From: an uncultured Bacteroidales bacterium
GTDB lineage: Bacteria; Bacteroidota; Bacteroidia; Bacteroidales; FEN-979
Direction: 5' to 3'
Length of the DNA: 5,296 nt
NCBI GenBank assembly: GCA_903928285.1
Contig: CAIYQH010000327.1
Location: 1 to 5,296, forward strand
Part shown: piece after piece, positions 1 to 5,296 of the stretch
How positions within the stretch are numbered: the stretch's first letter is position 1
Layout: every line of letters starts with the position of its first letter
Translations under genes and position numbers: made by a program
The notes under the pieces: model-generated
What the model was told of the DNA's origin: nothing
The model's input: only the letters and a program-made list of their open reading frames with translations
Databases searched by the model: none

Positions 1-2131
1 CCGAAGGCACATCATTTGTTTCATAACAATAACTGATGCCTGGTTGGTAATCGGTTCCGGCAGTCAAAGCGGCGTTGCCGAATAGAATCTTCGTAACCCC
101 GGCCTGGTTCAGAATTTGCGAGGAGATAACCTCCGATCCGATCCAATAGGTGGATTCAGCGTTAAAATGGTAGTGATGTAACGTTCCCGCGTACAGCGTG
201 AGGAAAGTCTTTTTTCCCGACCCCTTCATGGTATACAGCACGCTGCAGGTTACCCAGGCCTGTACCCCGGGATTGTAGGCGGGAAGCGCCGTGCCGACCT
301 TAACGTTTTTCCAGTGGCCGTCGGCCATAACATACCTGTAGCTGGCCTTACTCAGGGTACCCTGCCAGTTCTGGATCCTGCATCCCGATGAGGTTGTGAA
401 CGTTCCGTCGTGCACCTGCTGCAATCCTGCTGTTCCTCCCATCCAACCACCCTTTTCTGTTGCAGTGGAAGGCGTCGGGAACATCGGCCATGAGGCAAAA
501 TCGTCAAACGTATAATAGGAGAAATATCCCGGGTAGCTGGGTGTATGAGCCGGTGCTTTGTCCACATACATCGTGCCCCATGGCCAACTGCATGCAACAA
601 AAGCCAGGCCGACGGAGTGAACGGAGTCTTGTATCACTGAATTGTCATTGGGATTCAACGGGTTATAGAAAGAAACCTGGACATGACCGGATGGAGTGGT
701 CCACGGGTTCCACCATGCATTCTGGATCGATACGGGCAGGTACCCGGATAACCCGGGAGGGTCGGCGACGCCAGGTGTCCCGAGCCGGTTGATCGTCCAT
801 TCATTGCTGGAGGTGCATGTGCTGTCAGTCCACCGTGTGCAGGGCAGCTGGCTTGTCCAGTTCACGGCGTTCGTGGTTGCAGTTCTCCCCGCAAAGGAAA
901 GGGTGACAGGCCCGGCGCCGTTACCGTAATACTTGGGGGTAGTGATCACTGCATTCATCACGGGGTAAGGCTTGCCAACCGAAGCACACAGCAGGTTGGC
1001 CACCAGTTGGGCGCGGCCGAGGGCAGGACCGAATACGGTATCACTGGCAATTCCCATGTCCTCCGTCTTCATATCCCGCTGAAAACGTGCGGCATCGCGG
1101 TATTCCGCAACATTGACGACCAGGTAGTCAACCACTTTGAGAAACACTTTGACCTGGTCCACGACCTGGTTGCCAAACTGGACCTTAAAAATGGAGTCTG
1201 ACCTGTTCACCCCTGTCGAGTCGACCACCTTGCAGGCATTTGAATAGACCGTGGCCGCCTGGTATTCGTAATTCATAATGGTGATGAAATAGGTCTCGAG
1301 AAGGCAGTAGAGATTGAGCGCATCCTGTCTATCCAGGACCTTGGTAGTGTGTGCTAAGCTCAGGTTGTCAATCAGTTGTGTGGCGTATGCTTTCAGGGCA
1401 TTGGTCGTTGTACCTGGCAATACTGGGATGAGGGCATCATGCATGTCCTGAATGGTATTCAGCATGCTCTTACTGTCCTTATCGTTGATTATTTTGCTCG
1501 CCCAGGTCGGTGCGGACTTGGCGGCCTCGTGCATCTGGGTAATAAGATATGCGCTTGTTGTATCCTGTTCCCATTGTGTTGCAATGTTGCGATAAAATCC
1601 GAAATAATTATTACTGGTAATATTGTATTCAGTATGAATGTTTGTGATATCCTGATTGAGAGTAAATTGTGTGAGAAGAATCGTCATCATGTCTACTTTT
1701 TTTATTAAAACCTGCTGGAAATGCACGTTATTGCTGTCCAAAGTAGCGATCTGCGCCTGTATTAAGCTGAGTGCGTTGTCGATGTCCTGGAATTCGTTGT
1801 TGATGTGCTGTTTTCGCTTGAAATTCAGAATTTTATTCATCAGAAAGCCGATCATTTTAAAACCGCTGCCGCTTGCTGTACCCTGAACCAATCCCGAGGA
1901 GGCACTGTGCATCACCCCGCCGGGGAAGGCCATATTATGGGTCATCTCATAATCGGACATCATCTGAAGAGAATTTCCTGAAAAAGCCTCCGGTGTGGAT
2001 GCGGGGGGGCTGTTGTAAACCCGGATGTAGGTTGTACCATCGTCTTTTCTGCATGACCAGGCCATCGCGGCCAGGATCATAATCGCCAGAGCGCATGAAA
2101 GCACACGTCTGTTACGTAAGTTTAGTTTCAT
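1..2131 (-). CDS. Large putative surface lipoprotein of unknown function (3' end outside window)
   Basis: One frame reads from an ATG at 2131 to the left edge without a stop, giving 710 residues with the C-terminus missing. I do not recognise the family. Residues 1-27 form a lipoprotein signal: basic MKLNLRNRR, a hydrophobic stretch to about residue 25, then AWSC with Cys27 as the likely lipidated residue. The next residues, RKDDG, resemble the export signal that sends Bacteroidota lipoproteins to the cell surface. Residues about 69-90 are Gly/Ser rich. Residues about 91-385 look mostly alpha-helical, with a coiled-coil-like part near 105-145 and a hydrophobic helix near 271-300 (LNLYCLLETYFITIMNYEY). 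From about 391 on the protein is rich in Trp, Gly, Pro, Thr and Tyr and looks beta-structured. The start is preceded by CTCTCCTC with no Shine-Dalgarno, usual for the phylum. A helical bundle plus beta domain could suit a pore-forming or adhesin-like protein, but this is inference only. The reading frame is certain, the function is not. Confidence 0.92.
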   Translation of the reverse strand, partial: MKLNLRNRRVLSCALAIMILAAMAWSCRKDDGTTYIRVYNSPPASTPEAFSGNSLQMMSDYEMTHNMAFPGGVMHSASSGLVQGTASGSGFKMIGFLMNKILNFKRKQHINNEFQDIDNALSLIQAQIATLDSNNVHFQQVLIKKVDMMTILLTQFTLNQDITNIHTEYNITSNNYFGFYRNIATQWEQDTTSAYLITQMHEAAKSAPTWASKIINDKDSKSMLNTIQDMHDALIPVLPGTTTNALKAYATQLIDNLSLAHTTKVLDRQDALNLYCLLETYFITIMNYEYQAATVYSNACKVVDSTGVNRSDSIFKVQFGNQVVDQVKVFLKVVDYLVVNVAEYRDAARFQRDMKTEDMGIASDTVFGPALGRAQLVANLLCASVGKPYPVMNAVITTPKYYGNGAGPVTLSFAGRTATTNAVNWTSQLPCTRWTDSTCTSSNEWTINRLGTPGVADPPGLSGYLPVSIQNAWWNPWTTPSGHVQVSFYNPLNPNDNSVIQDSVHSVGLAFVACSWPWGTMYVDKAPAHTPSYPGYFSYYTFDDFASWPMFPTPSTATEKGGWMGGTAGLQQVHDGTFTTSSGCRIQNWQGTLSKASYRYVMADGHWKNVKVGTALPAYNPGVQAWVTCSVLYTMKGSGKKTFLTLYAGTLHHYHFNAESTYWIGSEVISSQILNQAGVTKILFGNAALTAGTDYQPGISYCYETNDVPS

Positions 2132-2219
2132 GAGGAGAGTTTATTTGTTAAGTGTATATGGAAATGGTTTCATACAGCATTTCTGGCGATTGGATAATCA
2201 GCAGTTAAGAGATGTTAAA

Positions 2220-2248
2220 TTTATACCAAAAACTTATTGGTTTGTCAA
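2220..2248 (-). promoter_or_regulatory. Possible sigma70-like promoter for the lipoprotein gene
   Basis: On the minus strand TTGACA (2248-2243) is followed after exactly 17 bases by TATAAA (2225-2220). Transcription would start near 2212 and leave a leader of about 80 bases before the ATG at 2131. The match to the general bacterial consensus is very good (11 of 12). However, Bacteroidota normally use TTG and TAnnTTTG elements, and no exact TAnnTTTG lies upstream of this gene. The stretch is AT-rich, so a chance match is possible. Confidence 0.35.
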
Positions 2249-2308
2249 AATGTTAACCATATTTATGTATAAAATATTTGACTATTATTTTGTTGAATTT
2301 CAATATAA

Positions 2309-2330
2309 AAGCATCGAGCCTTCGATGTTT
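2309..2330. terminator. Hairpin, possible bidirectional terminator
   Basis: CATCGA (2312-2317) and TCGATG (2322-2327) form a perfect 6-bp stem around the loop GCCT. One G-T and two A-T pairs extend it to 9 bp (2309-2317 with 2322-2330). On the minus strand the stem is followed by CTTTTATATT, a modest T-rich tail; on the plus strand a T-run (CTTTTTT) comes only about 10 bases later. It could end transcription arriving from the prenyltransferase side before the lipoprotein promoter. The stem is short and GC-poor, so the terminator reading is tentative. Confidence 0.35.
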
Positions 2331-2553
2331 CGTCATTCTTTTTTGGTGGTCGGACTTCTGAAAGGGAAGATTTTGCCAGGAAATTCTGCTTGAATGTTCT
2401 TTGCTGGATCTCTCCCGGCGGTTGCAGGGCAGAGTCCTGACCTTGTCCCGTGAAGGAGCCTAGACATACTACCTTGAACACTCCAAACCCTGGTTCTAAA
2501 CGGTACGGGGAATATTGTAAGTAATACCTGCAGGCCGGTTGATGAAATTTATC

Positions 2554-2829
2554 TTGGGAAATGGTCTTGTCTTGGGACATGCCGTGGGGTTGGAAATTGC
2601 AATGTTATTGGGAATAGCAATTATTTTTGGATATGCTGTTGTTTGGGACATGCAATTGTTTTGGAATATGCCATGGTGTAGGGCCATGTATGGCATGGCC
2701 AAACCGGATTGCATTTCCCCACAGGAGGGTAATTCAAAACCAGATGCCATTTCCCCGCCGGATGCCATTACAGAACAGGATAGCTTATCCCCACCGGATG
2801 CCATTTCCCAATCAGGCACTATATCAGGA
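2554..2829. repeat. Inverted array of degenerate 18-bp tandem repeats
   Basis: The left arm (2554 to about 2696) holds about eight units in register at 18 bases, beginning at 2554, 2572, 2590, 2608, 2626, 2643, 2661 and 2679 (one step is 17 and the next corrects to 18). The pattern is TTGGGAnATGC followed by a T/G-rich end. The right arm holds seven 18-base units starting at 2704, 2722, 2740, 2758, 2776, 2794 and 2812, with consensus CCGGATGCCATTTCCCCA. Its reverse complement is TGGGGAAATGGCATCCGG. Left unit 1 and the reverse complement of right unit 6 share TTGGGAAATGG exactly. The arms are therefore the same repeat family in opposite orientation, with the turn near 2691. Eighteen bases is six codons, which keeps frames open on both strands and produces accidental hexapeptide repeats such as PPDAIS. 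The inversion shows that the repeat unit is DNA or RNA, not protein. Its function is unknown. Confidence 0.8.
2682..2700. repeat. Perfect hairpin at the centre of the inverted array
   Basis: GGCCATG (2682-2688) and CATGGCC (2694-2700) are perfect inverted repeats around the 5-base loop TATGG. The hairpin sits where the left and right repeat arms meet and would be the tip of a long imperfect stem. GCATTTCC (2711-2718) can pair with GGAATATGC (2663-2671) with one bulged base, continuing the structure outward. In DNA this could form a cruciform; in RNA, a long stem-loop. Confidence 0.75.
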
Positions 2830-3014
2830 ATGAAGAATCCTGCCGTGACATTGCAAATTATATACGTAATGATCCTAAAAAATGGGAGGAGGATAAGTTT
2901 TTCCTGAGGTTGGAACAATAGGTTATTTAAGCCAATTCCAATGGAATGTGATAAAAGAATAAATGATAACCCGGTAACAAATTTCTCGTATGATGTCCTG
3001 CCAGCAGATTACGC

Positions 3015-3881
3015 TTACAGAAACAAATCGCCGATCACGAAACAGGCGAAGATCACCGAGGCCATCCCGTTCATGGTCGCAAAAGCAAGGTTGACACGAG
3101 AAATGTCGTTGGGTTTGACAATAACATGTTCATAACATAACAGGAGTGTGAAGATGGCGGCACCGATCCAGTAAAGCGTGGTGAAATGTCCGTAAAAGCC
3201 TGCAAATCCCACCAGTATTACGGCTATGAGGTGGAATATAGCCGACAGGATGAGGGCATTTCGTTTTCCCAGTAGTACCGGTAACGATTTTAGGTTTTCC
3301 GATATGTCAAAACCGATATCCTGCAGTGCATACAGGATATCGAACCCGGCAACCCAGAAGATCACCACCGCCGAATAGATCAGCGGAAGCAGGTCGAACC
3401 GGGCGGTAACGGCCAGGTAGGCACCGATCGGGGCCAGGGCAAGCCCCAGCCCGAGAAACAGATGCGACAGGTAGGTGAACCGCTTGGTGAGACTGTAGCC
3501 TAAAACGATCAGCAGGGCAACGGGGGAAAGGGAAAAACATAAAAAGTTGATGAAATAGCTGGCTGTCATGAACAGCATGGCGTTGATGATGACAAAAAGC
3601 AGCGCCGACCCGGGTCTGATGATCTCCCGCGGAATTTCACGCAGGGTCGTCCGGGGGTTTTTTTTGTCAATATCACGGTCGGCATAACGGTTAAAACCCA
3701 TCGCGGCGTTGCGTGCAAAAAATACACAGAGCAGTACCAGCAGCAGCAACCTGAAGCTCAGGTTCTCCTCTTTTAGCTTTACAGCCAGGAAAAATCCGAT
3801 CATGGCAAAGGGAAGCGAAAATATGGTATGATTTATTTTTACGAGTGAAAAATAGTTTGCGATTTTTGAACGTTTTGCCAT
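3015..3881 (-). CDS. ubiA: UbiA-family prenyltransferase, probably menaquinone pathway (MqnP-like)
   Basis: Integral membrane enzyme of 288 residues that transfers a polyprenyl chain onto an aromatic acceptor for quinone synthesis. The first Asp-rich motif is NRYADRDID (Asn64, Asp68, Asp72), followed by KKNPRT and REIP. The second is DILYALQDIGFD (Asp181, Asp188, Asp192). Both bind the Mg-prenyl-diphosphate in this family. The N-terminal KINHTIFSLPFAMIGFFLA, the TKRFTYLSH loop (132-140) and about eight or nine hydrophobic segments fit the family, as does the length. Bacteroidota generally lack ubiquinone, so the acceptor is more likely a menaquinone precursor: the sequence resembles the UbiA-like group that includes MqnP of the futalosine pathway. 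That assignment is inference; the symbol marks the family. ATG at 3881 is preferred over an in-frame GTG at 3887, because family members begin close to the KINHTIFSLP segment and the likely transcript start lies only about 12-18 bases upstream. An 8-A run followed by five C lies within the coding strand just after Asp72, with the frame intact. Confidence 0.95.
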   Translation of the reverse strand: MAKRSKIANYFSLVKINHTIFSLPFAMIGFFLAVKLKEENLSFRLLLLVLLCVFFARNAAMGFNRYADRDIDKKNPRTTLREIPREIIRPGSALLFVIINAMLFMTASYFINFLCFSLSPVALLIVLGYSLTKRFTYLSHLFLGLGLALAPIGAYLAVTARFDLLPLIYSAVVIFWVAGFDILYALQDIGFDISENLKSLPVLLGKRNALILSAIFHLIAVILVGFAGFYGHFTTLYWIGAAIFTLLLCYEHVIVKPNDISRVNLAFATMNGMASVIFACFVIGDLFL

Positions 3882-3904
3882 TGGCACCTTGGTTAATTTT
3901 GGCG

Positions 3905-3912
3905 CAAAGTTA
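3905..3912 (-). promoter_or_regulatory. Bacteroidota -7 box for the prenyltransferase gene
   Basis: The minus strand reads TAACTTTG, an exact TAnnTTTG element, 23 bases before the ATG at 3881. Transcription would begin near 3899, giving a very short leader. No TTG element lies at the usual 17-25 base distance (the nearest, at 3945-3947, is 32 bases away), so the -33 part is weak or missing. Confidence 0.55.
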
Positions 3913-3948
3913 GTAATTTGTAACTATTCCGTGGTTTCTTCGTCCAAC

Positions 3949-3978
3949 TTGTTAATCCGCGGATTTAGGTTAATTTTG
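3949..3978 (+). promoter_or_regulatory. Bacteroidota-type promoter for the methyltransferase gene
   Basis: TTG at 3949-3951 is followed after 19 bases by TAATTTTG at 3971-3978, matching the TTG-N19-TAnnTTTG consensus of the Bacteroidota primary sigma factor. The ATG at 3997 is 18 bases downstream of the -7 box, so the leader would be about ten bases. The promoter probably also drives the downstream ABC ATPase gene. It lies back to back with the prenyltransferase promoter. Confidence 0.7.
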
Positions 3979-3996
3979 TAATCTTATTATTTCGCT

Positions 3997-4791
3997 ATGA
4001 GCAGAAAGGTTGATGCATTTCTCGGATATCTCAGACATTACCTAAAATCACAATCTAAATACCGCCTTCACTCTCCCTTTGTTTATGATTTTTATAAACA
4101 TGTGCTGAGTGATACAGAAGAATACCAGCAATTCAGGGTTGTCAACAGGCTCCGCAAGGAACTCGAAAGTGTTTCAAGGTTTATCAAGCGCAAGGACCTG
4201 GGAGCCAAACGCAAGGATTTCCCGGGCGACCAGCGGTTTGTCAGGGTAAGGGATATCGTGCACCAGTCGTGTGTCAGCCAGAAAAAGGGCGAATTGTTAT
4301 TCAGGATGGTCAGGCAATACAAGCCAGCGAACATACTCGAGCTGGGGACCTCCCTGGGGATCAGTTCCATCTATCTTGGCCTCGCATCGCCCGACAGCCG
4401 GATTATCACCCTGGAAGGATGTCTTGATTCGGCCAATGTGGCCCACGAAAATTTCGACAAATCAGGACTTAAAAATATTGAAATCATTACAGGGAATTTT
4501 GAGGATAAACTTACCGGCGCCCTGGAGAAAATGCCATCGCCGGATCTCGTGTTTTTTGATGGCAACCATAAAATGAAACCAACCCTGGCCTATTTTGAAG
4601 AGTGCCTGAAACATATCAGCCAGAATACCATCTTCATCTTCGACGATATACACTGGTCGTCAGGAATGGAAGAGGCCTGGCGAACCATCTGCCGTCATAA
4701 GAAGGTGAAGGTCACGGTCGATCTCTTCCAGATGGGGGTGGTGTTTTTTAAAGATGATTTAAGCAAGGAAAATTTTTCATTACGCTTTTAA
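3997..4791 (+). CDS. Class I SAM-dependent methyltransferase
   Basis: Complete gene of 264 residues, predicted cytoplasmic. The SAM-binding Rossmann core starts with motif I, ILELGTSLGISS (residues 113-124), with the acidic residue of strand 2 at Glu140 in IITLEG. Strand 4 carries LVFFDGNHKM (184-193), and FIFDDIHWSSGMEEAW (213-228) follows. This D-G-N-H and D-D-I-H arrangement resembles the O-methyltransferase / Methyltransf_24 group, where such acidic and His residues sit near the substrate or metal site. VTVDLFQMGVVFF near the C-terminus forms the last beta strands. The N-terminal 110 residues lie outside the core; YRLHSPFVYDFYKHVL (22-37) is a segment I associate with Bacteroidota members of this family. 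The substrate is not evident. A Bacteroidota promoter lies just upstream and the ABC ATPase gene follows after 12 bases, suggesting one transcript, though no shared function is shown. Confidence 0.93.
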   Translation: MSRKVDAFLGYLRHYLKSQSKYRLHSPFVYDFYKHVLSDTEEYQQFRVVNRLRKELESVSRFIKRKDLGAKRKDFPGDQRFVRVRDIVHQSCVSQKKGELLFRMVRQYKPANILELGTSLGISSIYLGLASPDSRIITLEGCLDSANVAHENFDKSGLKNIEIITGNFEDKLTGALEKMPSPDLVFFDGNHKMKPTLAYFEECLKHISQNTIFIFDDIHWSSGMEEAWRTICRHKKVKVTVDLFQMGVVFFKDDLSKENFSLRF

Positions 4792-4803
4792 TACGACAGA
4801 AAA

Positions 4804-5296
4804 ATGGAAAAAGAGGTCATCCGTCTCGATAATATCGTCAAGAATTACAAGATTGGTACCATCCTCGTTGAAGCGCTCAGGAGTGTTTCACTGGTTGTCA
4901 GAAAAAATGAGTTTGTCGCCCTGATGGGTCCCTCCGGGTCGGGGAAATCCACCCTCATGAATATCCTGGGGTGCCTTGATACGCCTACCAGCGGCAGTTA
5001 CTTCCTGAACGGGGAGGATGTCAGCAAGATGGATGACAATGCCCTGGCCGAGATCAGGAACCGGCAGATCGGGTTTGTTTTTCAGACCTTTAACCTGTTG
5101 CCGCGCTCCACGGCCCTGGAAAACGTGATGCTTCCCCTGATCTATGCCGGTGTGGGCAAGGCCAAGCGGATGGAACTGGCCCGACTTACGCTTGAGGAGG
5201 TGAAACTTGGCGATCGTATGGCCCATAAACCGAATGAGTTGTCGGGCGGCCAGCGTCAGCGGGTTGCCATTGCACGGGCGCTCGTAAATCACCCGG
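4804..5296 (+). CDS. ABC transporter ATP-binding protein, MacB/LolD type (3' end outside window)
   Basis: The frame is open from ATG 4804 to the right edge, giving 164 residues of a protein that is usually about 220-250 long. Visible motifs in order are the A-loop Tyr15 in KNYKIG, Walker A GPSGSGKST (42-50), Q-loop VFQTFNLLP (92-100, Gln94) and the ABC signature LSGGQRQRVAIARAL (146-160). Walker B, the D-loop and the switch His lie outside the window. The sequence MGPSGSGKSTLMNILGCLDTP, together with the TFNLLPR Q-loop, is typical of the MacB/LolD/FtsE group, which power lipoprotein release, peptide or small-molecule efflux or other work at the membrane with FtsX-like permeases. A permease gene would be expected downstream. 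The substrate cannot be told. The gene begins 12 bases after the methyltransferase stop, has no promoter of its own that I can see and has no Shine-Dalgarno, so it is probably cotranscribed. Confidence 0.95.
   Translation, partial: MEKEVIRLDNIVKNYKIGTILVEALRSVSLVVRKNEFVALMGPSGSGKSTLMNILGCLDTPTSGSYFLNGEDVSKMDDNALAEIRNRQIGFVFQTFNLLPRSTALENVMLPLIYAGVGKAKRMELARLTLEEVKLGDRMAHKPNELSGGQRQRVAIARALVNHP

Larger units (their letters stand above)
2132..3014. other. 883-base non-coding intergenic region
   Basis: No convincing protein gene lies between the lipoprotein start and the prenyltransferase stop. The part near the lipoprotein (2132-2340) is strongly AT-rich and holds a candidate promoter and a hairpin. 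Positions about 2400-2550 are of mixed composition with no recognisable element; the perfect palindrome CCTGCAGG sits at 2527-2534. Positions 2554-2829 hold the inverted 18-bp repeat array. Positions 2830-3014 show only a 13-bp palindrome, ATTCCA-A-TGGAAT, at 2935-2947. Frames open on both strands across 2496-2918 follow from the 18-base repeat period and are not good gene candidates. I found no tRNA, no CRISPR and no clear terminator for the prenyltransferase here. Confidence 0.7.

Noticed and set aside
352..1886. Several short open frames on either strand within 352-1886
   Set aside because: All lie inside the continuous 710-codon minus-strand lipoprotein frame and are shadows of it; none has a recognisable domain.
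2130..2393. 87-codon plus-strand frame starting at 2130
   Set aside because: It overlaps the lipoprotein start codon, runs through AT-rich intergenic DNA and the hairpin, and resembles no protein I know.
2440..2530. Possible tRNA suggested by GGTTCTAAACG near 2491
   Set aside because: The T-loop match is incomplete and no T-stem, anticodon stem or acceptor stem can be built around it.
2263..2580. 105-codon minus-strand frame
   Set aside because: It starts inside the repeat array, crosses compositionally different DNA and has no domain; probably chance.
2554..2829. CRISPR array
   Set aside because: Units are contiguous with no spacers, are degenerate, and change orientation halfway.
2935..2947. 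ATTCCA-A-TGGAAT palindrome as an operator
   Set aside because: It lies downstream of the prenyltransferase and far from any start on a suitable strand; a short AT-rich palindrome can arise by chance.
2941..3135. 64-codon plus-strand frame antisense to the prenyltransferase end
   Set aside because: It mostly overlaps the clear prenyltransferase gene on the opposite strand and has no domain.
3882..3887. GTG start at 3887 for the prenyltransferase
   Set aside because: The ATG at 3881 is two codons inside, fits the family N-terminus and leaves a more workable leader after the -7 box.
4888..5292. 134-codon minus-strand frame
   Set aside because: It is antisense to the ABC ATPase, whose Walker A, Q-loop and signature motifs are unmistakable.

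Overview
The window looks like a piece of a Bacteroidota genome, probably an anaerobe of the Bacteroidales or a relative. The evidence is two exact TAnnTTTG promoter -7 elements (one with a TTG element 19 bases upstream), start codons without Shine-Dalgarno sequences, a lipoprotein signal followed by the basic/acidic Arg-Lys-Asp-Asp stretch typical of surface lipoproteins in this phylum, and gene families (UbiA/MqnP-type prenyltransferase, class I methyltransferase with an HSPFVYDF N-terminus) that are common there. The exact genus cannot be told from the sequence.

Layout. Positions 1-2131 (minus) are one long uninterrupted reading frame that runs off the left edge: at least 710 residues of a lipoprotein of unknown function, with a long helical N-terminal half and a Trp/Gly-rich, probably beta-structured C-terminal half. 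Positions 2132-3014 form an 883-base non-coding stretch. It holds a possible promoter for the lipoprotein, a 9-bp hairpin, and a striking inverted array of degenerate 18-bp repeats (about 2554-2829) whose two arms face each other around a short perfect hairpin. Positions 3015-3881 (minus) encode a UbiA-family membrane prenyltransferase, most likely for menaquinone. Positions 3882-3996 form a compact divergent promoter region. Positions 3997-4791 (plus) encode a class I SAM-dependent methyltransferase. From 4804 (plus) the first 164 residues of a MacB/LolD-type ABC transporter ATPase run off the right edge.

How the parts relate. The prenyltransferase and the methyltransferase are transcribed away from each other from adjacent promoters. 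The methyltransferase and ABC ATPase are 12 bases apart and probably share a transcript. Nothing in the window shows a functional link between the methyltransferase and the transporter. The lipoprotein is separated from the rest by the repeat-bearing intergenic region and is probably its own unit. The two least explained items are the inverted 18-bp repeat array and the large helical-plus-beta surface lipoprotein; the other genes are ordinary chromosomal families.
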